Below, piece after piece: positions 27,402-36,470 of a DNA stretch of 64,000 bases (position 1 is its first letter; each line of letters starts with the position of its first letter). Source of the stretch: JAZKFT01 sp965246935 (lineage in GTDB: Bacteria; Bacteroidota; Bacteroidia; Chitinophagales; Chitinophagaceae); the NCBI GenBank assembly GCA_965246935.1, contig CBDFGC010000008.1:659018-723017 (forward strand). The letters run 5' to 3'. The notes beneath the pieces were generated by a model. The model ran no database searches, was not told the origin of the DNA, and was given only the letters and a program-made list of their open reading frames with translations. The translations under genes and the position numbers were made by a program.

Positions 27402-27617
27402 ATGAACGATACAATGCTTATTGAAATTACCAATCGAAAAGCAATAGGGCTTTTACATGAATTGGAAGAACTGAATTTAATAAAAGTGATTGAGAAAAAC
27501 ATTGCTTCAGCTACAACCAGGCTTTCTGATAAATACAAAGGGATTATCAGCAAACAACAAGGTGAAAACCTGAATGAACACATCACACAAATGCGTACCG
27601 AATGGAACAATACTTAA
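27402..27617 (+). CDS. Probable antitoxin of a PIN-domain toxin-antitoxin pair
   Basis: The 71-residue acidic/basic protein (MLIEITNRKAIGLLHELEELNLIKVI...) resembles small antitoxins of the DUF2281/Phd kind in size and in its N-terminal strand-helix pattern. It overlaps the PIN toxin gene by 16 bp, the usual tight coupling of such pairs. It should bind and neutralise the toxin and repress the shared promoter. It begins 93 bp after the apbC stop, on the same strand. The family assignment is by context and size. Confidence 0.82.
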   Translation: MNDTMLIEITNRKAIGLLHELEELNLIKVIEKNIASATTRLSDKYKGIISKQQGENLNEHITQMRTEWNNT

Positions 27618-27985
27618 TTGACACAAATATAGTTTCAGACTATTTTTCTGCTTCCTTTTCCAGTAGGGGTATGCAATTGATGGATGCTGCTGTTGATGCT
27701 ATTCCTAACCTTTCTGTTATTACCCAAATAGAATTACTATGCTGGAAAACAGATGCAGTTACAGAGCAAAAAGTAAAAGACTTTATAAATGATAGTGTGG
27801 TTTTAAATATAACCCCTGACGTGATTGGCCGTTGTGTGAATATACGTAAAGGCAAAAAAATAAAAACGCCTGATTCCATTATTGCAGCTACTGCTTCGGC
27901 CTGTAGCTATACATTAATTACCAATAATGAAAAAGACTTTGCCGGTATCAACGGATTAAAGATAATCAATCCATATAAGCTGTAA
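27602..27985 (+). CDS. PIN-domain ribonuclease toxin (VapC-like)
   Basis: The 127-residue protein has the PIN acidic residues in order: YLIDTNIVSDYF near the N-terminus, SVITQIELLCWK, then TPDSIIAATASACSYTLITNNEKDF. The Asp/Glu set binds metal for RNA cleavage; VapC toxins usually cut tRNA or rRNA. The module lies between two copies of the apbC 3' end (27225-27314 and 28001-28090), which points to insertion at that gene's tail. Confidence 0.93.
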   Translation: MEQYLIDTNIVSDYFSASFSSRGMQLMDAAVDAIPNLSVITQIELLCWKTDAVTEQKVKDFINDSVVLNITPDVIGRCVNIRKGKKIKTPDSIIAATASACSYTLITNNEKDFAGINGLKIINPYKL

Positions 27986-28000
27986 AAGATTGCTTTACAG

Positions 28001-28090
28001 GATTTTGTGGCAAAATTAGTATTGGGTATCTCCATGCGGAATGCACGGATGAATGCAACACAGGTAGCATAAGTGGTGGAATGACAGTTT
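28001..28090 (+). pseudogene. Displaced second copy of the apbC 3' end
   Basis: Translated in the matching frame it reads FVAKLVLGISMRNARMNATQVA and then stop, compared with FAAKAVRSISMRNARMNATQVAEVVE in the intact gene. The last 65 bp are 94% identical, and the part upstream is more diverged. That is the pattern expected if the original tail was pushed downstream when a new tail arrived together with the toxin-antitoxin module. Confidence 0.82.
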
Positions 28091-28159
28091 AAGGGTCAAA
28101 GTTCACGGCCATAAGTATTCAAAATCTGTTGAAAAGCCTGATTTCATTACGGTTTTCTA

Positions 28160-28246
28160 TAGGAACGTACCTTGCGGCACGTTCTGAAATGGCTGACTGT
28201 TACCGGTCGTGTTGCTATTCAGAATACGCCGCAAGGCGTGTTCCTA
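28160..28246. repeat. Short palindromic repeat of the ggaacgtgccttgcggcacgttc type
   Basis: The arms taggaacgtaccttgcggc (28160 onward) and the imperfect inverse ending in gcgtgttccta (28246) span about 28 bp each with some mismatches. Related halves flank the insertion sequence at 41644-41699 and 43223-43261. Confidence 0.7.
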
Positions 28247-28551
28247 CATTAAAATCAATCATTAAAGGCTCAAACAGTTATGGTCTGAGGTTCAGCATTT
28301 TTGACATTCAAAACTATTTGCATCTGAAGCGTAGCTTTTCAAAGCCCGGTTTTGTGTCTCTACGAAACACAGCGGCGGAGGATTCCACAAATTCAACGCC
28401 TGTTTAGAAAATGGCAGTCTCTCTTATTTAACCGCTACACATTATAATCAGCTGTTATTATTTTTGGATTGATTTTTATTCCATCTTTATTCAGGATATG
28501 GGGAGTACTAATAATAAACCGGATAAAACAGCTTTGGAGAAGTAAGAAAAG

Positions 28552-29607
28552 ATGATAAAGAGGAACATTATTGTGATAGGCGCCTCGGCAGGAGGTTTTG
28601 AAGCATTGAAACGATTGGTTGCCAGTTTGCCGCCTGCATTGGATGCGGCTATTTTTGTTGTGTGGCATATGGCGCCGGATATAAGAGGTATTCTGCCACA
28701 AGTACTTAATAAGCTAAATACCGTACCGGCCAGCCAGGCAGTGGACAGTGAACTTATACAGATGAACCATATTTATGTGGCCCCACCTGACCGGCACCTG
28801 CTCCTTGCAGATAACAGGATACGCATTACCCATGGCCCAAAAGAAAACCGTTTCCGGCCTGCCGTAGATCCCCTGTTCCGTTCGGCTGCCTATGAGTATG
28901 GGCAGCGGGTAATTGGTGTAATTTTAAGCGGGGCATTAGATGATGGCTCGGCAGGATTGTGGAGTGTTAAGCAGTGGGGAGGCCTGGCGGTAGTGCAGGA
29001 TCCGGCCGATGCTGAAGTGCCGTCGATGCCTGAAAATGCACTAAAGGCAGTACAGGTGGACTACAAAGTGCCGATAGCAAAAATGGGTGCGCTGCTGGCA
29101 CAATTGTGCCAGGAACCGTTTGTGGAAACTTTCCATGAAATAGATATGAAAGAAAACGAAAAAACAGAAAAAGAAGTCCGTATTGCATTGCAGGATAACG
29201 CACTGGAACAGGGTGTTATGGATTTGGGCGATTTAAGCCCGTATGCCTGCCCGGAATGCCACGGCGTGTTAACAGAACTGAGAGAAGGGAATCTTATTCG
29301 TTTTCGCTGCCATACCGGGCATGCGTTTTCGGCCGACAGCCTCTTATCTGCCATCAGCGCAAAAATAGAAGATAGCTTGTGGAATGCCATCAGGGGAGCG
29401 GAAGAAGGTATTATGCTGCTAAACCACATGGGCGATCATTTCGCCGAGGTAAACGAGCCCAGGCTGGCGGCCATGTATTTCAAAAAATCGAAAGAGGAAG
29501 AAGATAAAATACAACTGATGCGGCAGGCCATATTAAACCACGAACAGTTAAGCTTTGATCGGATACGGGAAGAATTGAGTCATACAAATGGCCATATCGA
29601 ACCATAA
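28552..29607 (+). CDS. Standalone CheB-type methylesterase with C-terminal zinc-ribbon-like region
   Basis: The 351-residue protein has a CheB catalytic domain (residues 1-190) with the GASAGG nucleophile loop, the VVWHMAPD His region and LSGALDDGSAG with the catalytic Asp. No receiver domain precedes it. Residues 220-265 form a zinc-ribbon-like motif (CPECHGVL...RFRCHTGHAFS), and a helical tail follows. CheB removes methyl groups from glutamates of chemoreceptors; with no chemoreceptor, CheA or motility gene in view, its substrate is open. It lies 0.7 kb upstream of a CheB-CheR-kinase hybrid, which suggests a shared pathway. Confidence 0.93.
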   Translation: MIKRNIIVIGASAGGFEALKRLVASLPPALDAAIFVVWHMAPDIRGILPQVLNKLNTVPASQAVDSELIQMNHIYVAPPDRHLLLADNRIRITHGPKENRFRPAVDPLFRSAAYEYGQRVIGVILSGALDDGSAGLWSVKQWGGLAVVQDPADAEVPSMPENALKAVQVDYKVPIAKMGALLAQLCQEPFVETFHEIDMKENEKTEKEVRIALQDNALEQGVMDLGDLSPYACPECHGVLTELREGNLIRFRCHTGHAFSADSLLSAISAKIEDSLWNAIRGAEEGIMLLNHMGDHFAEVNEPRLAAMYFKKSKEEEDKIQLMRQAILNHEQLSFDRIREELSHTNGHIEP

Positions 29608-30305
29608 AAAATTAATCGTGTTATTATTGAGAAATAGATACTTAGAAAAGTTATCAAAATAACCTGAACATTCCTTCAATCTGGCCTGGTCGCCACCAAA
29701 CCCTCCCGGCCTATCGGTACGGGACAGGCTCTAAAGGGGGCTTTTGGACACTTTCAAACTTCATAGGAACTTCAAAATACTCATACTTGCCACTAATTTT
29801 TCAGGTAAAAACGAGTTCCCCTTTATGGCAATGTCATTAAGTGAAGGATTGGAGTATTAGTTATGCGCCGTAGGTGCAACCTGTTTGTAGAAGATAGAAA
29901 TTAATGATGTTGGTGCATGCCACGTAGTGGCTACCTGATCAGAGAAGGGGTAGCCACTACGTGGCAATGATTCCCTTTGCCTCTTTGTTTTCTACAAACA
30001 GAAAGCCCCGATGGGGCTTATCTTAATGACATTGCCCTAAAGGGGTTAGGGGCAACCAACGCTGAATAAAATCCTGCTTCAATTGTACAAGTTATTTTGG
30101 CCACTTTACTTACCTGTTATCTGTAATCAATTATTTAAACTTATATTGCAATTACAATTATCATTTTTACATTACCGGTACAATTCCTGATAAGTAATCA
30201 GGCACAATTAGTTTAGGTTCATTCTATAGTCTTTAAATATAAAAATTTAAAAAGTCTAATATAATTATAGTCAAACACTTATGTATTAGGTGACTAAATA
30301 TAAAT
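29608..30305. other. 698-bp gap with MITE-like element and AT-rich promoter region
   Basis: Family 1 copy C occupies 29645-30109. The remaining 196 bp before the kinase start is strongly AT-rich and probably carries its promoter. Confidence 0.6.
29645..30109. mobile_element. MITE-like element, family 1 copy C (465 bp)
   Basis: The termini gaaaagttatcaaaataac and the inverse type (complement gtaaagtggccaaaataac) are flanked by direct TTA on both sides (29642-29644 and 30110-30112). It is nearly identical to copy A through arms and core. Confidence 0.85.
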
Positions 30306-33300
30306 ATGCCAATTTCTGATTCTGTTACTTTAGATTCTCCAGACAACCTTCTTACAGAAAATTCCGGCTCCTCCAATTTCCTTGTCGTAGGTATCGGCGC
30401 CTCCGCAGGTGGTATTCAGGCACTAAAAGAATTTTTCCGCCATGTTCCCGAAAATTCCGGAATGGCTTATGTAGTTATCCTGCACCTTTCACCCGACCAT
30501 GACAGCCAGTTGGCTGCTGTGCTGCAGGAAGTAACAAAAATGAAGGTTATACAGGTTGTAAAGCGGGAAAAAACAGAGCCGGATCATGTATATGTGATTC
30601 CGCCCAACCAGCACCTGATGATGGAAGGTGATTGTATTACCGTTACGACTAATCTGTACCTGGAAGAACGCCGTGCCCCTGTGGATATATTTTTTCGAAC
30701 CCTGGCCGAGTCGCACATGGCCAGGGCAGTGTGCGTAGTGCTTTCCGGTACCGGCGCCAATGGCTCTATGGGCCTCAAAAGAGTAAAGGAACGGGGTGGC
30801 GTGGTGTTAGTACAAAACCCTAAAGAGGCAGAGTTCAACGAAATGCCCCGTAATGCCATTGCTACGGATTTAGTAGATGCCGTGTTGCCGGTGGCAGCTA
30901 TTCCTGCAAAAATTGTTGATTATAAAAATAATCTCGGCACTATTCATATCTCGGTTGAGACTGTTAAAAGGCCGGAAGATCAGCAGCAGGCGCTGCGGGA
31001 AATATTTGCTCAACTGCGTTTGCGTACCGGCAACGATTTTAGTAACTATAAGCGTCCAACCTTGCTGCGCCGTATTGAGCGCCGTATTAATATCCGCAAC
31101 CTGCCCGATCTGCCCTCCTACGCTGCTTTTATACAGGAGCATCCGGATGAAGCCACCGCTTTATTAAAAGACCTGCTGATTTCCGTTACCAATTTTTTCC
31201 GGGACCGGAAAGCCTGGGACGTTATTGAAACGGAAATAATCCCCCGGTTGCTGCAAAATAAGACGGTCGAAAACCAGTTGCGGATATGGGTGGCGGGCTG
31301 CGCTACCGGTGAGGAAGCTTACTCCATTGCCATGTTTTGCGCCGAAAAAACGGCGGGTATGCCGGACGCTCCTAAAGTACAAATTTTTGCGACCGACATT
31401 GATGAAACGGCCATTGCGTATGCACGGGACGGGCTTTATTCCCTTAATGATGCAGCCGATGTATCAACAGAGCGCCTGCGCCGCTTTTTTAGTAAAGAGG
31501 GCGACCATTACCGCATCCGGCGGGAAATACGGGAAATGGTAATGTTTGCCCATCACAATTTTATTAAAGATCCACCCTTTTCGCACCTGGATCTCATTAC
31601 CTGCCGAAATGTACTTATTTACCTGAATGAGGTAGCACAGGAAAGGGTAGCGGAGACCTTTCACTTTGCATTGGAAACGGGTGGTTACCTGTTTCTCGGC
31701 TCATCCGAATCGGTGGATGTCGCCACCGATTTATATGCCGTTTTCAACAGGGAGCATCACATTTATCAAACCCGGCAGGCAAAGTCCTTAACTTTTCCCA
31801 TACTGGAACCCGTATCGGGTTTCCGGCCTAACCAGCAAAAGACAGCCACTTTTCCGGAAACAGATAAGCGGGGGCAGGAACGTATTGCTTACGGCGACCT
31901 GCACCAGCGGCTATTGGAGGAGTATGCACCCCCTTCTGTTGTGGTAAATGAAGATTACGATATTATTCATATTTCAGAAAAAGCAGGCCGGTATTTGCAA
32001 ATAACCGGGGGCGAACCTTCAAAAAATCTGCTAAAACTGGTACGGCACGAGTTACGTTTAGAGTTACGGTCGGCCTTGTTCCAGGCCTCGGAACAGCAAC
32101 GGGAAATAAAGGTCAGGGCTACACAAATCAATACTGACGACCTGTTCGAAAGTATTACCATTAATGTAAAGCCGGTATTTAAACAGGATACTGCCGGGCA
32201 CGGATTTATCCTCGTGTTGTTTGAACCGGCAACTGCTGAAGAAGGGCGGCAGGAAGTCCTGTTTACCTCCAGCGAACCCGCTACGCAACACCTGGAAGAG
32301 GAACTGATGCGGATGAAGACACAGCTTCGCGGTACCATTGAACAGTATGAGTTTCAGGGCGAGGAGTTAAAAGCTTCCAACGAAGAACTGCAGGCCATGA
32401 ACGAAGAACTGCGTTCGGCGGCGGAAGAATTAGAAACCAGTAAAGAAGAACTGCAATCCATTAATGAAGAACTGCGAACGGTGAACCAGGAACTGAAGGT
32501 AAAGATTGATGAGACCAGCATGGCAGGCAATAACCTTCAAAACCTCATTAACTCTACCGATATCGGAACCATATTTCTGGATCGCAGCCTGCGGGTTAAA
32601 ATGTTTACACCAGCAATTGTCCGCATTTTTAATTTAATACCAGCCGATTATGGCCGGCTTTTATCTGACATTACCACTAAGTTTTTTAATGAGCAGATTG
32701 GCATAGATGCTGAACTGGTACTGGAAAGCTTACAAACGGTAGAGCGGGAGATCACTACTTTTGATAAACAGGTATTTATGATGCGGGCGCTGCCTTACCG
32801 CACTTCCGAAGACCGTATCAGTGGTGTGGTACTTACGTTTATTAATATTACCGAGCGGAAAAAGGCTGAATCTGCATTAAAGGAATCGGAATCCCGTTTT
32901 CGCACCCTTAATGATAGTGTACCGCAGCTAATATGGGCCAACGATGCAGCAGGTATTGCTACTTATTTTAACCAGCGCTGGTACGAATACAGTGGCCTTA
33001 CCTACGAACAATCTGTTGGGCTGGGCTGGGAGGCCATTATACACCCCAATGATGCGCTTGCCGCTAAAGAAAAGTGGCATGCAGTGTTGGCCGAAGGAAA
33101 AATATTTGATACGGAATACCGCCTGCGCAGGGGCGATGGCGTATACCGCTGGCATATAGGCCGCAATGTGCCCCTGCACGATAGCCAGGGAAAAACACTC
33201 GGCTGGTTTGGGTCGGCTACCGACATAGAAGATTTGAAAACGGCTGAAAACCTGCTGCGGGAAAGCGAGCAGCGCTTACAGGTAACAATGACCAGTGCCT

Positions 33301-34700
33301 CCGATTTTGCTATTGTTACATTCGACAAACAAGGCCTGATTCAAGGTTGGAGTACCGGCGCCGAAAGTATTTTTGGCTTTGGGGAAGAAGAAGCAATTGG
33401 CCAGCCGAGCGCTATCGTTTTTACGCCGGAAGACCGTGCAGCCAATGTGCCGCAGCAGGAAATGAACAGAGCAAGGGAAGAAGGCCGGGCAGCCGATGAG
33501 CGCTGGCACATCAGAAAAAACGGGGAACGCTTTTTCGTAAGCGGCGTGATGCGGCCCATCATTTTAAATGAGCGCTTAAGCGGCTATGTGAAAATAGCAC
33601 GGGATATGACCGAACACCAGGCAGCAACAGAAACAAACCGGATATCCGAAGAGCGATACCGGATAGCCCTGCAATCGGCTGAAATGGGCGCCTGGGATTT
33701 AAACATTAAAACAGATACGGTAATATGGAATAGCCAGCACTATACCATACTTGGCCTTAAGCCGGACGACCGGGAACTCAATGGTTCTTATTTGCTGCAA
33801 TTTGTACACCCCGGCGACGCAAAGCGGGTAAAGCATTCGCTTGACAAGGCTGTAAAAGAAACAGGTGTTTACCATGAAGAATTCCGCATTATACGGGCAG
33901 ATAATGGCGAGACACGCTGGGTAAGCGATTTTGGCCGGGTAGTAGCAAAAAATAACAATGATGCCTCCCGGATAGTTGGGGTAATTTATGATATTACCGA
34001 GCGGAAAATGCTGGAGCAGCAGCGGGAAGAGTTTATAGGCATTGCCAGCCACGAGCTACGGACACCTATTACCAGCATTAAAGCATATGCACAGGTGCTA
34101 CAGGAAATGTTTGAGCAAACTACCAATACCCAAAGTGCCCGGCTGATGCAGAAACTGAACGGGCAGGTAGACAGGCTGACCGGCCTGATACGGGATTTGC
34201 TGGATACCACCAAGATTTCGGAAGGGCAGCTTTCGCTGAACCTGGAACGCTTTAACCTGAATGATTTGATTACCGGCCGAACAGAAGAACTACAGCGTAT
34301 TTCGGGCAGCCACCACCTGGTATGGAAGGCCGGAAGCCCACACTATGTAACTGCAGACAAAGAACGCATAGGCCAGGTTTTGATCAATCTTATTTCGAAT
34401 GCTATCAAGTATTCTCCCAAGGGCGGCGATGTAATTATTAGCTGCCGGTCCGAAGATAATGGCCTGAAAGTGAGTGTACGGGATAATGGTATTGGTATTC
34501 CCGAAGAAATGCAGCGCAAGGTATTCGACCGCTTTTTCAGAATAAGGCAACAGCAGATAGAAACATTTCCCGGTATGGGCCTGGGCTTGTATATTACCGC
34601 AGGTATTGTTCACCGCCATGGTGGCACTATCGGGGTGGATAGCAAAGAAGGCGAAGGTTCAACTTTTTTCTTTACACTGCCGGTTGATACATTAAACTAA
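30306..34700 (+). CDS. CheB-CheR-PAS hybrid sensor histidine kinase (1464 aa)
   Basis: Domains in order: CheB methylesterase (about 25-215, GIGASAGG and LSGTGANGSMG), CheR methyltransferase (about 230-490, with WVAGCATGEEAYSIAMF as the S-adenosylmethionine loop and DLITCRNVLIYL), a Glu-rich coiled coil (about 675-740), four PAS/PAC domains (about 742-1230), HisKA (SHELRTP near 1245, phospho-acceptor His) and HATPase (N box NLISNAIKYSP near 1361, G1 DNGIGIP, G2 GMGLGLY). It lacks membrane helices, so it is cytosolic. It probably couples methylation-type adaptation with histidine phosphorylation; the response regulator at 35386 is the likely partner. The long frame is intact. Confidence 0.95.
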   Translation: MPISDSVTLDSPDNLLTENSGSSNFLVVGIGASAGGIQALKEFFRHVPENSGMAYVVILHLSPDHDSQLAAVLQEVTKMKVIQVVKREKTEPDHVYVIPPNQHLMMEGDCITVTTNLYLEERRAPVDIFFRTLAESHMARAVCVVLSGTGANGSMGLKRVKERGGVVLVQNPKEAEFNEMPRNAIATDLVDAVLPVAAIPAKIVDYKNNLGTIHISVETVKRPEDQQQALREIFAQLRLRTGNDFSNYKRPTLLRRIERRINIRNLPDLPSYAAFIQEHPDEATALLKDLLISVTNFFRDRKAWDVIETEIIPRLLQNKTVENQLRIWVAGCATGEEAYSIAMFCAEKTAGMPDAPKVQIFATDIDETAIAYARDGLYSLNDAADVSTERLRRFFSKEGDHYRIRREIREMVMFAHHNFIKDPPFSHLDLITCRNVLIYLNEVAQERVAETFHFALETGGYLFLGSSESVDVATDLYAVFNREHHIYQTRQAKSLTFPILEPVSGFRPNQQKTATFPETDKRGQERIAYGDLHQRLLEEYAPPSVVVNEDYDIIHISEKAGRYLQITGGEPSKNLLKLVRHELRLELRSALFQASEQQREIKVRATQINTDDLFESITINVKPVFKQDTAGHGFILVLFEPATAEEGRQEVLFTSSEPATQHLEEELMRMKTQLRGTIEQYEFQGEELKASNEELQAMNEELRSAAEELETSKEELQSINEELRTVNQELKVKIDETSMAGNNLQNLINSTDIGTIFLDRSLRVKMFTPAIVRIFNLIPADYGRLLSDITTKFFNEQIGIDAELVLESLQTVEREITTFDKQVFMMRALPYRTSEDRISGVVLTFINITERKKAESALKESESRFRTLNDSVPQLIWANDAAGIATYFNQRWYEYSGLTYEQSVGLGWEAIIHPNDALAAKEKWHAVLAEGKIFDTEYRLRRGDGVYRWHIGRNVPLHDSQGKTLGWFGSATDIEDLKTAENLLRESEQRLQVTMTSASDFAIVTFDKQGLIQGWSTGAESIFGFGEEEAIGQPSAIVFTPEDRAANVPQQEMNRAREEGRAADERWHIRKNGERFFVSGVMRPIILNERLSGYVKIARDMTEHQAATETNRISEERYRIALQSAEMGAWDLNIKTDTVIWNSQHYTILGLKPDDRELNGSYLLQFVHPGDAKRVKHSLDKAVKETGVYHEEFRIIRADNGETRWVSDFGRVVAKNNNDASRIVGVIYDITERKMLEQQREEFIGIASHELRTPITSIKAYAQVLQEMFEQTTNTQSARLMQKLNGQVDRLTGLIRDLLDTTKISEGQLSLNLERFNLNDLITGRTEELQRISGSHHLVWKAGSPHYVTADKERIGQVLINLISNAIKYSPKGGDVIISCRSEDNGLKVSVRDNGIGIPEEMQRKVFDRFFRIRQQQIETFPGMGLGLYITAGIVHRHGGTIGVDSKEGEGSTFFFTLPVDTLN

Positions 34701-34734
34701 AAAGTATACCGTATAAAAAATATACCGTGAAACT

Positions 34735-35312
34735 GTTTAGTATTTTAACAATACAGGTATGCCGGGCTTTATAAACAAAGTGTAATGGCCTATTGTGCCG
34801 TAGGTACAACCTGTTTGTAGCAATGAAGGTTTTAAGAACCCCATGATGCCACGTAGTGTCTACCTGTTTAATCATTTTAAAGTAAAGGAACAGGTGTTGT
34901 TTGAAATAATAAATCAGGAAGTTGTTTAGTGTTTACATTTATTTGACACTTTAATAGGTAGTTGATTTTTGAGCAAAATAAGGCGGATTTTGCAGCCATA
35001 GCCGGCATTCTACGGCGAACTGCGAAGCACCTCACTGAATACCATTGAAAACAATAAATATTCTATGAAGTAAAAATCCAACGATATTGCAGCCGGAAAG
35101 CGACACAGATTATTTATTAAAATAATTTTAGACAGCCTTTAAACAAATGCTGTCAAATGAGGTATATAATGGCTAAACAGATAGCCACTACGTGGCATAA
35201 AGCACCAAATCACTTATATGCTTACTACTACAAACAGAATGTGCCTACAGCACATAAAACCGATCCCATCACATTTTGTATCTGTTTTCCAACAAGTGTT
35301 AAAATACTAAAC
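34735..35312. mobile_element. Palindromic MITE-like element, family 2 copy 2 with internal insertion
   Basis: The ends gtttagtattttaaca and the inverse (tgttaaaatactaaac) are perfect inverted repeats. Compared with copy 1 the centre is interrupted by about 210 bp of unrelated DNA (34930-35139). It contains the shared gccgtaggtacaacctg and tgccacgtagtg modules with inverses. Confidence 0.8.
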
Positions 35313-35321
35313 AACATCAAA

Positions 35322-35385
35322 ATAAAAACTATACCGTATAAAAACTATACCGTATAAAAACTATACCGTATAAAAACTATACCGT
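35322..35385. repeat. Four perfect 16-bp tandem repeats abutting a start codon
   Basis: The unit ataaaaactataccgt occurs four times without mismatch and ends directly at the ATG (35386) of the response regulator. Two imperfect units remain beyond the family 2 element at 34701-34728. Confidence 0.92.
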
Positions 35386-35760
35386 ATGAAACGTATAATT
35401 GTTGTGGACGATGACCCCGGCATCCAGGATATACTTGAATTAATACTTTGCAGGGCTGGTTACGAAGTTACCGTTTTATCAGGGCCTGATCCGTTATTTA
35501 ACGGCTCTTTCGAAAAGCCTGACCTATTTATACTAGACAAACAACTATCCGGAACGGACGGTTTAGATGTATGCCGTTTTTTAAAAAAACAGGAAAGTAC
35601 CTCCCGTATACCGGTTATTATTTTTTCGGCCAATATGCGTATGACTCAGTCGGCACACGAAGCCGGCGCCAGCGACTTTGTAGAAAAACCGTTTCACATA
35701 CAAGACCTGCTGGAAGTGGTGAAGCGGAATATTGTACATCCCGGGAATGCAGTGCCTTGA
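35386..35760 (+). CDS. Single-domain response regulator (receiver only)
   Basis: The 124-residue protein is a CheY-like receiver: IIVVDDDPGIQDIL (acidic pocket), LFILDKQLSGTDG (phospho-acceptor Asp), VIIFSANM and DFVEKPF (conserved Lys). There is no output domain. It lies downstream of the CheB-CheR-kinase and probably receives its phosphoryl group. The ATG follows a 16-bp tandem repeat array without a visible Shine-Dalgarno sequence, so changes in repeat number could alter expression. Confidence 0.93.
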   Translation: MKRIIVVDDDPGIQDILELILCRAGYEVTVLSGPDPLFNGSFEKPDLFILDKQLSGTDGLDVCRFLKKQESTSRIPVIIFSANMRMTQSAHEAGASDFVEKPFHIQDLLEVVKRNIVHPGNAVP

Positions 35761-35797
35761 TGACTCAAGGATTTCTTATAAAATCTACCTGGTCATT

Positions 35798-36457
35798 TTA
35801 GGGGAATATCTGCCCGGCAAACCAGGTACTTGCATCCACCCAATCACCGGCGCCACCACCGCCCCATCCTTCATTTACATAAAAGCAACGGTCCGTTACT
35901 ACTTCATCCCAGCTCCAAAACGCAAAGGTGTGACGAACAGTCCGGTTTTGCCAGGCATAGCCAAACGCCATCGGATAATGACTCAGCCAGCCGGTACCAA
36001 TAACAGCCGGTGTATGCCGGTTAACAATCGAATCAATTACCCGGTCACGCAAATCGTCCTGGCACCACCCAATGGAATTCCAGTCTGCCCGGCCGCGGGT
36101 GCCGGTTCGCCCATTCAAATAGCTCCATGCACCCGGCATGTCCCAGGGGCAGGTGGCGCCTGAGCCCGCAATACAAAACGTATGTACTTCATTGTGCAGT
36201 TCGGTGATCACATTATTTACACCGCTGTCCTGGTTTAAAGGTGCACTTGCATTAGCTCCCCTTCCGCCATTCTGGAGATATAACCCTGTACGGCCTGCCC
36301 AGTACGAATTGCCGTGTTCTGCCTGATAATCGCCCCAGCAAAACAACATGGCCCATGCAACCGGCCCGCAGCCAATATAGCAGCCACCACTCACAAATTG
36401 ATTATACCGTGGCTGTGCAGCACCGCCGCCAGCCGCCCAATAATAATTCCAGCTCAT
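35798..36457 (-). CDS. Papain-like cysteine peptidase (C10/C39-like), leaderless
   Basis: The 219-residue protein has a Gln (QPRYNQF), a candidate nucleophile Cys30 in GGCYIGCGPVAWAM, a candidate His160 in WLSHYPMAFGYAWQ and Asn195 in CFYVNEGWGGGG. This matches the order and local patterns of streptopain-type C10 and related C39-like peptidases (HY..aFGY... and N.GWGG). Unlike C10 enzymes it has neither signal peptide nor prodomain. The gene just upstream on the same strand encodes a protein with a prodomain-like segment, so a split protease-propeptide pair is likely. The substrate is unknown. Confidence 0.72.
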   Translation of the reverse strand: MSWNYYWAAGGGAAQPRYNQFVSGGCYIGCGPVAWAMLFCWGDYQAEHGNSYWAGRTGLYLQNGGRGANASAPLNQDSGVNNVITELHNEVHTFCIAGSGATCPWDMPGAWSYLNGRTGTRGRADWNSIGWCQDDLRDRVIDSIVNRHTPAVIGTGWLSHYPMAFGYAWQNRTVRHTFAFWSWDEVVTDRCFYVNEGWGGGGAGDWVDASTWFAGQIFP

Positions 36458-36470
36458 ATAATTTTCTCCT

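Larger units (their letters stand above)
34701..35385. other. 685-bp region splitting the kinase-regulator pair
   Basis: Two degenerate 16-bp units (34701-34728), a family 2 palindromic element (34735-35312) and four perfect 16-bp units (35322-35385) lie between kinase and response regulator. Without the element the genes would be about 100 bp apart. Confidence 0.7.

Noticed and set aside
28129..28407. Plus-strand open frame of 92 codons before CheB
   Set aside because: It is read through a palindromic repeat; the encoded text follows the repeat sequence and is not protein-like.
35157..35357. Open frame across family 2 copy 2
   Set aside because: It is translated from repeat modules and the tandem array, with no protein-like features.
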